Shown here: positions 6,016-13,397 of the stretch, one piece after another
Position numbering within the stretch: position 1 is the stretch's first letter
Layout: every line of letters begins with the position of its first letter
Source of the DNA: Lachnospiraceae bacterium
Lineage (GTDB): Bacteria; Bacillota_A; Clostridia; Lachnospirales; Lachnospiraceae
Length of the DNA: 13,397 nucleotides
NCBI GenBank assembly: GCA_017958245.1
Contig: JAGDDC010000121.1
Coordinates: 1-13,397, forward strand
Direction: 5' to 3'
Made by a program: the position numbers and the translations under genes
The notes under the pieces: model-generated
What the model saw: only the letters and a program-made list of their open reading frames with translations
The model's database searches: none
What the model was told of the DNA's origin: nothing

Positions 6016-7263
6016 ATGAAGAAAAAGCTTTTAGCAACAATCCTTGTATTGGTTCTGATCCTGACCACACTGGCAGGCTGCGGAAGCAGTACAAAAGAGA
6101 TCCACTATTCATACTGGCACGGCGCAATGACTCCTTATCTTCAGCAGTGCGCAGAGAAGTTTGAAAAGGCTAATCCCGGCGTCAAGATCGTTCTTGAGGA
6201 GACATCATGGGATGAGTACTGGACAAAGCTTGAGACAGCTGCTTCGGGCGGCGCTATAGCTGACGTTTTCCATCTCAACGGACCCAACGTTGCAAAGTAC
6301 GCTTCTGCAGGCGTTGCAAAGCCTATCGATGATCTTGTTGCAAAGTCAGGCCTTGATCTTAAGAACTATCCCGAGGCTCTCATCGACCTCTACACGGTAG
6401 ACGGCAAGCTCTATGGTATAGCTATGGACTACGATACGATCGGCCTTTGGTACAACAAGGAGCTCTTCGACGCAGCAGGTCTTGCATATCCCAATGAGAA
6501 CTGGACATGGGATGACCTTGCTAACGCAGCAGCTCAGCTCACCGATCCCTCTACAGGCGTTTACGGCATCGCAGCAGGTTACGAGGCACAGGGCGGTTTC
6601 TACAACACGATCCCTATGTTCGGCGGCTATGTATTGAACGAAGACAGAACAAAGTCCGGTTTCTCGCTCAAGGAGACCAGAGACGGTATCAAGTGCTGGG
6701 TTGACCTTATGGAGGCAGGTTATTCACCTTCTCAGGATTCACTCACAGAGACCAACGCTTCTCAGCAGTTCATGGCAGGCAAGATCGCTATGATCACCGC
6801 AGGTGACTGGAACGCAGCTGAGTTCGCTGGCGACGCAGCTTTCAAGAGCAAGTGCGATTGTACATACCTTCCCACTGTAAACGGCAAGAGAGTTTCCGTT
6901 ATCCACGGAAAGGCTAACTGCATCTCCGCATCGACGAAGTATCCCGATGAGGCATGGGCTTGGTGTGAGTACCTTGCAGGTCCTGAGGCAAATGAGATCC
7001 TCGGTACTGTAGGTGCGGCTATCCCTTCACACAAGGATTACTCTGACCTCTACTTCAAGGCATTCCCTGAGTTCAACATGGGAATCTACAAGGACGAGGC
7101 TATGAACTGCTCATATCCTTACCCTACATCCAAGACTGCAGCAGAGTGGGATGAGCTCATCTGGAACGAACTCATCGAGGTATTCTCTCTCAAGAAGCCC
7201 CTCGACGATGCTTGTGACGCTATTGCTACAAAGATGGACGAGCTTCTTGCTTCGGAGCACTGA
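6016..7263 (+). CDS. Carbohydrate ABC transporter substrate-binding lipoprotein (family 1, CUT1)
   Basis: This 415-residue extracellular binding protein delivers a sugar or oligosaccharide to the two permeases encoded next. Residues 1-21 form a lipoprotein signal peptide (KKK, hydrophobic core, lipobox LAGC), with Cys22 as the lipidated, membrane-anchored residue. The mature part has the family-1 solute-binding fold: opening strand IHYSYWHG, FEKANPGVKIVLEE, the region ADVFHLNGPNVAKY, GKLYGIAMDYDTIGLWYNKELFDAAG, and the hinge/C-lobe stretch QQFMAGKIAMITAGDWN. Many tryptophans and tyrosines suit sugar stacking; the exact ligand cannot be told. An AAAAGGGGG ribosome binding site precedes the ATG by 11 nt. 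Codon choice differs from its neighbours: Ala and Val codons end mostly in T or A (GCT, GCA, GTT), consistent with translational selection in a highly expressed gene. No ATPase gene is present locally. Confidence 0.93.
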   Translation: MKKKLLATILVLVLILTTLAGCGSSTKEIHYSYWHGAMTPYLQQCAEKFEKANPGVKIVLEETSWDEYWTKLETAASGGAIADVFHLNGPNVAKYASAGVAKPIDDLVAKSGLDLKNYPEALIDLYTVDGKLYGIAMDYDTIGLWYNKELFDAAGLAYPNENWTWDDLANAAAQLTDPSTGVYGIAAGYEAQGGFYNTIPMFGGYVLNEDRTKSGFSLKETRDGIKCWVDLMEAGYSPSQDSLTETNASQQFMAGKIAMITAGDWNAAEFAGDAAFKSKCDCTYLPTVNGKRVSVIHGKANCISASTKYPDEAWAWCEYLAGPEANEILGTVGAAIPSHKDYSDLYFKAFPEFNMGIYKDEAMNCSYPYPTSKTAAEWDELIWNELIEVFSLKKPLDDACDAIATKMDELLASEH

Positions 7264-7291
7264 TGATCAACTAAATTGAGGTAACGCGGTC

Positions 7292-8188
7292 GTGAAAAAA
7301 ATCTCTCACAGACAAAAGACCGAGATATTCTGGGGGCTACTTATGATAGCCCCCGTTACCGTTGGTCTTATAATATTTTATTTTTACCCGTTCTTCAGGG
7401 TTATCCGTGACAGTTTTCACAATATCGGAGCCTTTGATACGGATCAGGGTTTCATAGCATTTGAGAACTACACCAAGATGTTTGGCGACGAGGACATGTG
7501 GGGAGCTCTCGGGAACACTTTCAAGTACGTTGTGATCATCGTTCCCGTGTCTTTGATCCTCGCTCTGTTGATCGCTGTCCTTTTGAACGCCAAGATAAGA
7601 GGCCGCGGGGTTTTCCGTGTCATCTACTTCCTTCCGGCTATCACCATGTCCGTTGCCGTATCTATGGTATGGCGCTGGATCTACAACGGTGATTACGGCA
7701 TCTTGAACGGACTTCTCACTTCGATGGGACTCTCACCCGTGGGATGGCTGTCCGATGAGAACGTTGCCCTTCTGAGCGTAAGCTCTGTAGTTATCTGGAC
7801 CAATGTCGGATACTACATGATCATCCTGCTCGCCGGTATCCAGGGCATCTCAAAGGGATATTATGAAGCTGCCGAGATCGACGGCGCGACGGGCTGGCAG
7901 AAGTTCAGGAAGATCACGCTTCCCCTTCTCACGCCCACGATCTTTTACGTGCTGATCATGCTGGTCATCTCGACCTTCCAGATCTTCGGCGAGATCTACA
8001 TGATGATCTTCCAGAAGTCGATCGCCATCAAGTTTACTCAGTCGATTGTTATGCATTTCTACCGATATGCGTTTACATTCTCACAGAAAGGCTATGCATC
8101 TGCTGTAGCGGTACTGCTGTTCGTGATCATCATGTCGCTGACCGTCTTCCAGCTGAAGATGCAGAAGAAATGGGTGAACTACGACTGA
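7292..8188 (+). CDS. Carbohydrate ABC transporter permease, MalF/UgpA-like
   Basis: This 298-residue inner-membrane permease has about six helices (near 14-33, 76-99, 107-130, 158-182, 215-238 and 268-287). The cytoplasmic EAA loop reads YEAAEIDGATGWQKFRKITL from about 191, with the invariant Gly198; this is where a CUT1 ATPase docks. It is the size of MalF-type subunits that lack the extra periplasmic domain. It starts at GTG 7292 behind GAGGTAA (8-nt spacing), 28 bp after the binding-protein stop, and its TGA overlaps the next start (TGATG). It should form a heterodimer with the following MalG-like protein. No ATP-binding subunit lies within this window, so a shared MsmX/UgpC-type ATPase encoded elsewhere probably serves it. 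Confidence 0.93.
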   Translation: MKKISHRQKTEIFWGLLMIAPVTVGLIIFYFYPFFRVIRDSFHNIGAFDTDQGFIAFENYTKMFGDEDMWGALGNTFKYVVIIVPVSLILALLIAVLLNAKIRGRGVFRVIYFLPAITMSVAVSMVWRWIYNGDYGILNGLLTSMGLSPVGWLSDENVALLSVSSVVIWTNVGYYMIILLAGIQGISKGYYEAAEIDGATGWQKFRKITLPLLTPTIFYVLIMLVISTFQIFGEIYMMIFQKSIAIKFTQSIVMHFYRYAFTFSQKGYASAVAVLLFVIIMSLTVFQLKMQKKWVNYD

Positions 8189-9015
8189 TGAAGACAAAAG
8201 CAAAGATATCAAAGATAATCATATATGTTGTACTGATCAGCGGAGTAGTGATCGCGATCTTCCCGTTCATCTGGATGATACTCACTTCATTCAAGACGAA
8301 CGCGGATGCCATGAGCGTGCCACCCACCATCTTTCCCAAGGTAGTGAGCTTCGACGGTTACAACCACGTGCTGGACGGCCTTCCGTTCATAAGGATTTAC
8401 TTAAACACCATCCTTTCCGCTGTGGTAACGGTAGCAGCGCAGCTGACTTTCTGTTCGATGGCCGGTTACGCTTATGCGAGGATCAATTTTCCGTTCAAGA
8501 ACGTACTCTTTACGGCAACGCTTGCGGTGCTGATGGTTCCGGGGACTTTCTTCATACTTCCCCAGTACAGGATCATCAACAGCCTTGGGCTCCTAAACAC
8601 GCTTCCCGCGCTGTTTCTGCCCAACCTCTTCTCGGCGATGGGAACCTTCCTTCTCAGGCAGTTCTTCCTCTCGCTCCCTCAGGAACTTGAGGATGCAGCC
8701 TATATAGATGGCTGCAACAGAGGCAAGGCATTTGTGAGCATCATGCTCCCGCTCGTAAAACCGGGTCTTGTATCTCTCGGTATCCTGACCTTCAGGTTCG
8801 CATGGAACGACCTCATGTGGCCTATGGTAGTCAACACTTCGACCGAGAAGATGACTCTGTCTGCAGCGCTCTCCTTCATGCAGGGACAGTATCTGACAGA
8901 CTTCCCGGCAGTCATGGCGGGTGCCCTGATGGCCGTAGTGCCCATGATCGTGCTGTTTGCGGTATTCCAGAAACAGTTCATCGAGGGTGTTGCCCATACG
9001 GGTATAAAAGGGTGA
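8188..9015 (+). CDS. Carbohydrate ABC transporter permease, MalG/UgpE-like
   Basis: This 275-residue partner permease starts at the ATG that overlaps the previous stop (TGATG, 8186-8190), the usual coupled arrangement. An in-frame ATG at 8170 would add MGELRL but would overlap the upstream gene by 19 bp. The N-terminus is typical of MalG: basic start, first helix at about 9-32, then SFKTNADAMSVPPTIFPK, where family members read SFKT...P. The EAA loop is ELEDAAYIDGCNRGKAFVSI starting at 166, with Gly175 as the invariant glycine. Further helices lie near 73-95, 105-125, 140-160, 194-213 and 240-260. It completes the membrane part of the importer. Only 138 bp separate its stop from the next gene, and these hold a terminator-like inverted repeat. 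Confidence 0.93.
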   Translation: MKTKAKISKIIIYVVLISGVVIAIFPFIWMILTSFKTNADAMSVPPTIFPKVVSFDGYNHVLDGLPFIRIYLNTILSAVVTVAAQLTFCSMAGYAYARINFPFKNVLFTATLAVLMVPGTFFILPQYRIINSLGLLNTLPALFLPNLFSAMGTFLLRQFFLSLPQELEDAAYIDGCNRGKAFVSIMLPLVKPGLVSLGILTFRFAWNDLMWPMVVNTSTEKMTLSAALSFMQGQYLTDFPAVMAGALMAVVPMIVLFAVFQKQFIEGVAHTGIKG

Positions 9016-9078
9016 CCGACGATCATCCGAGACAGTGAAGTTTTAAAACCAACATAACAGAATATGTTTAGACTTAAG

Positions 9079-9136
9079 CTATACGTTGTGTATTTTGTGA
9101 TTTCGTGTTACAATGTTCACAACGTATAGTTTTTTT
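9079..9136 (+). terminator. 12-bp inverted repeat plus T-run; terminator-like, also brackets a promoter
   Basis: CTATACGTTGTG (9079-9090) is perfectly complementary to CACAACGTATAG (9118-9129), with 27 bases between, followed by seven Ts (9130-9136). For transcripts coming from the sugar-uptake operon this makes an intrinsic terminator with a long loop. As DNA, the two arms flank the promoter of the next gene, so an operator role is equally possible. Confidence 0.6.
9086..9114 (+). promoter_or_regulatory. Candidate promoter of the HD-GYP and kinase genes
   Basis: TTGTGT (9086-9091) and TACAAT (9109-9114) with a 17-bp spacer. Transcription would begin near 9121, inside the right arm of the inverted repeat, about 33 nt before the ATG. 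The -35 lies mostly in the left arm. Confidence 0.55.
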
Positions 9137-9153
9137 CCGAAAGGGATGATCGG

Positions 9154-11598
9154 ATGACGCTTCAGTACATGGAGAGCATAGTGTCCGTGCTCTGCACCAT
9201 AGCAGGGCTTATGTACTGTGTTTTCAAATACACGGACACTCCCAGGCCGGAGTTCCGCTACCTGATAGGTTTTTTCATAGCGAATTTTCTTGGAGAGTAC
9301 TACCGTGCGATCTATGTACTTGTCATGCGCTCAGGTCCCGATGTCTTTGAATCCGTGTCATACGTCGGGTGGGATCTGGCGATAGTTTTCCTTCACCTTG
9401 CGGTCATCATCAACTGCCGCAAGGATGTAAAGAAGTTTTTCCATCCGCTCATGCTCATTCCCATCCTGACGAACGTTCCGCTGTTCTTTCTCTTCATCGG
9501 CCACGACGGGATCTTCAAGAACCTGTGGCAGGTGGGTATCACAACGGCGATCATTGTGTTCTGCGCAAGAAACCTCATCTTTTACCGCAAGAGCAGCAGG
9601 GAAGAGAGAAGCTTTCCCCTGTTTTCGCTTCTTGTCATCATTTACCTCGTAGCCAAATACGTGACATGGGCTACAGACTGCTTCAGTTGGAGCAGCGACG
9701 CGGCAAACCCCGGCACATACTTCACTTTCTTTGCCTCGGCAGTGTGTGTTTCCTTCGCTTACGGCGCGGGAAAAGACTTCGAGAAGGACATCGACGGATC
9801 GATGGGAAGCGCGTCGACAAACAGGCTGCGCGTGCTGATACATGTTCTCATGTCCATAGTCGTAACGGGGGGTTGCGTAGGAGGCTATTTTATAGCCGTT
9901 TGGATGAAGAACAAAGTCTCCGCGGAGAACGGCCTCTTCAACAAAGGCTATGTGGTGGCCTACCTCTTTGTTATATCGGCGGTGCTGACGCTTGTCGTTC
10001 TGACCATACTGTATGTCACAGCGACGCATCTCAGGCGCTTCACCCAGAACAAGAACACAGCGGACGACGGAAAGCACAGCAGGTTCAACCTGGTCTTCAC
10101 CGTGATCGTCACGCTCGCGCTGATGGTCTTTGTAGTCGTCTACAACAACGCAATACTCTACAACACCTCAGTCGTCGGCGTATACGAGGACGGAGAGAAC
10201 AAGGTGAAGACGACCGCCACGGACATAGAAAACTACCTTACGGTCGCTGAGACGACCATGCGCGTGGCAGCGGACAGCGTCGATCTCATGATACAGAACG
10301 GCAATCCGAAGGAAGACATACTCAAGTATCTCACCGACCAGACGAGAGTCCAGGCAGGGTATTTTGAGTATTTTACAGGGATATACGCCTTTGTTGACGG
10401 CATCTATATGGACGGCTCCGGGTGGGCTCCTCCCGAGGACTACGACCCCGAGCAGAGAGACTGGTACAAGGCTGCCGTTGAGGCGGGCGGCGAGCCCGTG
10501 ATAGTCTCGCCATATGTTGACGCGCAGACCGGACGGGTGGTGGTCACATTTGCAAAGAAGCTGTCCGACAGCGAGGGAGAAGGCGCGCCAAAGAACGTAG
10601 TCTGCCTCGATCTCACGGTCGGGCGCATAAGAGACATAACAGGGCAGGTGAACATCTCGGGCAAGGGCTACGGGATGATAGTCAACGACGACGGCTTCAT
10701 CATAGCCCACCACGACGGAGAATACAGCGGAAAGTACATATCCGATCTGTACGGAGACGAGCTCCTCGAGAGCATCAGGAACACGAAGGATCACAGGGTG
10801 GACACAAGGATAGGAGAGGATGATTGCGCGCTCTTTGTGAGCCCCGTCCTCTCGCAGTGGTACGCCGTGATCGTCGTGAGCGATTCCGAGCTCTTTGAGG
10901 ACACTTATTTCCAGCTGGCAATCAACATCATGGTCTCGATCATCACGTTCTTCCTCATATCTTTCTTCTACTTCCTGGGCTACAAGAACGAGCGGGTCTA
11001 CGGAAGAAAGGTGGAGGAGATGAACCTTCAGGTGGTCGGGGCGCTCGCGACCGCGATAGACGCAAAGGACACCTACACGAACGGCCACTCCTCGAGAGTT
11101 GCCGAATACGCGAGGATGATAGCTGCAAGAGCGGGCTACACAAAGGCCGAGCAGGATGAGATCTACATGATGGGTCTGCTTCACGACGTCGGCAAGATAG
11201 GCGTTCCCGACGAGGTCATAAACAAGCCCACAAAGCTCACTCCGGACGAGTACGAGATGATAAAAAAACACCCCGTAGTAGGCGGAGATATACTTGAGAG
11301 GATCAAGGAGAGGCCGAAGCTCGCGGTCGGAGCGAGATGGCATCACGAGCGCTACGACGGAGGAGGGTATCCCGACGGGATCTCCGGCGAGAATATACCG
11401 GAAGAAGCCAGGATCATAGCGGTGGCGGACGCTTACGACGCTATGACAAGCAAGAGAAGCTACCGCGAGGTCATGACCAGAGAGAAGGTGCGCTCGGAGA
11501 TACTCGAGGGCATGGGCACTCAGTTCGACCCCATCTTCGCGGGGATCATGCTCCGGATCATCGATGAGGACAAGAACTACGACTTGAGAGAAGAGTAA
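9154..11598 (+). CDS. Multi-helix dCache HD-GYP cyclic-di-GMP phosphodiesterase
   Basis: This 814-residue membrane sensor ends in an HD-GYP domain that hydrolyses c-di-GMP. In order: seven hydrophobic segments in residues 8-205; three more helices at about 226-250, 266-290 and 311-333; an extracellular double-Cache domain at about 334-585, with DPEQRDWYKAA (431-441) and SPYVDAQTGRVVVTF (452-466); a last helix at 587-610; and HD-GYP at about 625-805. The HD-GYP metal and active-site residues are all present: His645, His677-Asp678 (HDVGK), His706 (HPVVGG), His730-His731-Glu732 (HHERYDGGGYP) and Asp759 (ADAYDAM), so it should be active. Tyr430, Arg435, Trp437, Tyr438, Tyr454, Asp456 and Asp486 match the spacing of the amino-acid-binding dCache motif. 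The kinase gene follows after 37 bp, probably co-transcribed. Confidence 0.92.
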   Translation: MTLQYMESIVSVLCTIAGLMYCVFKYTDTPRPEFRYLIGFFIANFLGEYYRAIYVLVMRSGPDVFESVSYVGWDLAIVFLHLAVIINCRKDVKKFFHPLMLIPILTNVPLFFLFIGHDGIFKNLWQVGITTAIIVFCARNLIFYRKSSREERSFPLFSLLVIIYLVAKYVTWATDCFSWSSDAANPGTYFTFFASAVCVSFAYGAGKDFEKDIDGSMGSASTNRLRVLIHVLMSIVVTGGCVGGYFIAVWMKNKVSAENGLFNKGYVVAYLFVISAVLTLVVLTILYVTATHLRRFTQNKNTADDGKHSRFNLVFTVIVTLALMVFVVVYNNAILYNTSVVGVYEDGENKVKTTATDIENYLTVAETTMRVAADSVDLMIQNGNPKEDILKYLTDQTRVQAGYFEYFTGIYAFVDGIYMDGSGWAPPEDYDPEQRDWYKAAVEAGGEPVIVSPYVDAQTGRVVVTFAKKLSDSEGEGAPKNVVCLDLTVGRIRDITGQVNISGKGYGMIVNDDGFIIAHHDGEYSGKYISDLYGDELLESIRNTKDHRVDTRIGEDDCALFVSPVLSQWYAVIVVSDSELFEDTYFQLAINIMVSIITFFLISFFYFLGYKNERVYGRKVEEMNLQVVGALATAIDAKDTYTNGHSSRVAEYARMIAARAGYTKAEQDEIYMMGLLHDVGKIGVPDEVINKPTKLTPDEYEMIKKHPVVGGDILERIKERPKLAVGARWHHERYDGGGYPDGISGENIPEEARIIAVADAYDAMTSKRSYREVMTREKVRSEILEGMGTQFDPIFAGIMLRIIDEDKNYDLREE

Positions 11599-11635
11599 CT
11601 GTATTCGACACATTGGACAAACGGAGGCTCTGACT

Positions 11636-13397
11636 ATGATCACGAGGATTTTGTTCATAGCGGTCGACGTGGCGGCGATCGTCGCCATACTGCTGACCTT
11701 GAGATCCATCAACCGCATGAAAGAGGAATTCAGCAAGAGCCTGTCTCAGGCGATGATATCGGCTATCTCTGCGATACTTGCAAACATCCTGATAGCTGTC
11801 TCTTTTGGCGCCCTTTTTGCGGAGATCTCATATACGCTTTATTTCGCTTCGATCAACTGGATCATCCTGTTCCTGACAGGCTTCTGCCTGATATACACGG
11901 AGCACGTGGGAGTGCGGAAGAAGCTCGCGTGGCCCGCGGTGGCGATCATGGCTGCGGACACGGCCTCCATGTTTTTGAACCTCATCTTTCACCATGTCTT
12001 TGTCATGGACGAGACGGAGTTTGGCGGGATGAACTTCTACATGCCTCAGTTCAAGGCTCCGTACTACGTGCACCTCGCTATCGACTACCTGTTCCTTGCA
12101 GTCGTGCTCACTTCATTTGTCGTCCGTATATTCAAGGCTTACAGCATGTACCGGATCAAGTATGCCATCATCCTTGGCGTGGTCGTGCTGGTCATAATGC
12201 TGAACATAGGATATATGGCCTTCAACCTCAAGTTTGATGCCTCCGTGGTCTTCTATGCGGTGGCGGGCACGCTCATCTCGTTCTCGATCAGAGTCTTTGT
12301 GCCGAGAAGGCTGATGACGGCATCCATAGGCAGGGCGATTGACGACATGAACGAAGGCCTCATACTGTTCGACCTCGCGGAGAACTGTATCTACGCCAAC
12401 GCATATGCCAAGAAGCGTTTTGAAATTGACGAGGAGACTTACGGCTTTGCAAATGAACCCGTCGCGACGGTCGCAGCAGAGCTCAAAAAGAGCGGCGCGA
12501 TCTACGGGAAGCACACTTACGTGCGGGAGCAGCAGGACGATGGCAGAGCGCCGGAGCACTATAACATACGCTACAACAGGCTCGCTGACAAAAAGGGCCA
12601 CACGATAGGCTCGTATTTCCTCATCGAGGACATCACCGAGCAGATAAAAAACATGGAGGAGATCAACTCGGCAAAGAACGAGGCTGACTTCGCGAACCGC
12701 GCAAAGAGCGTGTTCCTGGCGAACATGTCCCACGAGATCAGGACTCCGCTCAACTCGATCATAGGCATGAACGAGATGATCCTTCGGACGACCGACGATC
12801 CAAAGCTTACGGAGTACGCTTCGGACGTGCGTTCCTCGGGGGAGGCGCTCCTGTCGCTCATCAACGATATACTCGATTTCTCCAAGATAGAGGCCGGGAA
12901 GATGGAGGTCAACATAGCGGAGTACGATACCGCAGAGCTCTTCAGGAGCTGTTACCTCAATTTCAGGCAAATGGCCGAGGAAAAGGGCATTTACTTCAAC
13001 ATAAGCTGCGATGAGGACATGCCGAAGCGCCTCACGGGCGATGCGAGGATGATACGCCAGGTTGTGAGCAACATCATTTCAAACGCTGTCAAATACACAA
13101 AACAGGGTGGCATAGACATAAGGATACACTCGAAGAAGATGTCCGAGGTCAGGGTCTTCGATCCCGAGAACGCAGATGAGATCCCGAGGCAAAAGCTGGT
13201 GCCCGACAACGACGGGGATGTATGCATGCTCTGTTTTGAGGTCTCCGACACGGGTATTGGTATCGCAAAGGAGGACTTGGGTGTCCTGTTTGATTCCTTC
13301 AAGCGACTGAACGAGAACGAGAACGCGACCATACAGGGGACGGGGCTCGGACTCGCGATCACGAAGGAGCTCGCGGATCTCATGAACGGCGATATAG
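11636..13397 (+). CDS. 7TM-PAS sensor histidine kinase, 3' end beyond the window
   Basis: ATG 11636 follows ACGGAGG at good spacing, and the frame stays open for 587 codons to the window edge. Residues 1-222 hold seven hydrophobic segments (about 5-21, 37-61, 68-88, 98-121, 144-165, 174-196 and 202-221), like the 7TM sensor module of histidine kinases. A PAS-like domain follows (about 230-340: MNEGLILFDLAENCIYANA through SYFLIEDITEQ). The HisKA domain carries the phospho-acceptor His366 in NMSHEIRTPLNSIIG. The HATPase domain has its N box (VVSNIISNAVKYT, 476-488), G1 box DTGIGI (538-543) and G2 box GTGLGLAI (568-575). This core resembles hybrid kinases that carry C-terminal receiver domains, so a receiver may follow outside the window. 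It is probably in one operon with the HD-GYP gene. Confidence 0.92.
   Translation, partial: MITRILFIAVDVAAIVAILLTLRSINRMKEEFSKSLSQAMISAISAILANILIAVSFGALFAEISYTLYFASINWIILFLTGFCLIYTEHVGVRKKLAWPAVAIMAADTASMFLNLIFHHVFVMDETEFGGMNFYMPQFKAPYYVHLAIDYLFLAVVLTSFVVRIFKAYSMYRIKYAIILGVVVLVIMLNIGYMAFNLKFDASVVFYAVAGTLISFSIRVFVPRRLMTASIGRAIDDMNEGLILFDLAENCIYANAYAKKRFEIDEETYGFANEPVATVAAELKKSGAIYGKHTYVREQQDDGRAPEHYNIRYNRLADKKGHTIGSYFLIEDITEQIKNMEEINSAKNEADFANRAKSVFLANMSHEIRTPLNSIIGMNEMILRTTDDPKLTEYASDVRSSGEALLSLINDILDFSKIEAGKMEVNIAEYDTAELFRSCYLNFRQMAEEKGIYFNISCDEDMPKRLTGDARMIRQVVSNIISNAVKYTKQGGIDIRIHSKKMSEVRVFDPENADEIPRQKLVPDNDGDVCMLCFEVSDTGIGIAKEDLGVLFDSFKRLNENENATIQGTGLGLAITKELADLMNGDI

Noticed and set aside
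9040..9049. GTTTTAAAAC palindrome after the MalG-like gene
   Set aside because: Short AT-rich palindrome without a stable stem or T-run; not a terminator, and it occurs once in this gap.
9369..10250. Second + strand open frame inside the HD-GYP gene
   Set aside because: Out-of-frame shadow with Arg/His-rich, domain-free translation and no ribosome binding site.
11361..11375. HD-GYP motif reading DGGGYP
   Set aside because: The family pattern is HHExxDGxGYP, so a glycine at the variable position is normal and not a degenerate active site.
10168..11736. Long antisense open frame of 522 codons opposite the HD-GYP gene
   Set aside because: The + strand reading contains complete dCache and HD-GYP motifs. 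The antisense product has no recognisable domain and is an artefact of GC-rich codon positions.
12113..12970. Antisense open frame opposite the histidine kinase gene
   Set aside because: It lies across intact 7TM, PAS and HisKA coding sequence on the + strand and shows only low-complexity His/Arg/Asp-rich translation.

Overview
The window looks like chromosome from a moderately GC-rich member of Bacillota, class Clostridia (a Lachnospiraceae-like or related gut or anaerobe lineage). The pointers are strong GGAGG-type ribosome binding sites, GTG starts, a LytTR/DUF3021 pair, CUT1 sugar uptake genes without their own ATPase, and large membrane-bound HD-GYP and histidine kinase sensors. All ten recognisable genes are on the + strand. 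No tRNA, rRNA, CRISPR array, insertion sequence or phage gene is visible. Placement below class is inference.

Layout. (1) 88-1440: membrane-anchored DUF4015-type glycoside-hydrolase-like protein. (2) 1559-3909: tightly packed D-hydantoinase/dihydropyrimidinase, LytTR DNA-binding regulator and DUF3021 four-helix membrane protein. (3) 3910-4098: dense regulatory gap with paired 9-bp direct repeats 21 bp apart, a strong hairpin terminator and a promoter whose -35 lies in the terminator stem. (4) 4099-5756: two-gene ABC-2 transporter (ATPase and permease, ATGA overlap), the likely target of the LytTR/DUF3021 pair. (5) 5757-6015: AT-rich leader with repeated TGTTTAGTAAACA-type operators and a two-codon mini-ORF. 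(6) 6016-9015: CUT1 carbohydrate importer (lipoprotein binding protein and two permeases). (7) 9016-9153: a 12-bp inverted repeat that brackets a promoter and ends in seven Ts. (8) 9154-11598: 814-residue multi-helix Cache HD-GYP c-di-GMP phosphodiesterase. (9) 11636 to the window end: 7TM-PAS histidine kinase, cut off by the edge.

How the parts may work together. LytTR, DUF3021 and the ABC-2 pair form a plausible self-contained regulator/membrane-inhibitor/exporter module. The CUT1 operon is separately controlled and highly expressed. The last two genes form a signalling pair: the HD-GYP protein carries the residues of the amino-acid-binding dCache motif, so extracellular amino acids may control c-di-GMP breakdown next to a phosphorelay kinase. 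No wholly unknown system is evident. The most interesting signals are the candidate LytTR operator, the double-sensor HD-GYP architecture and the inverted repeat around its promoter.
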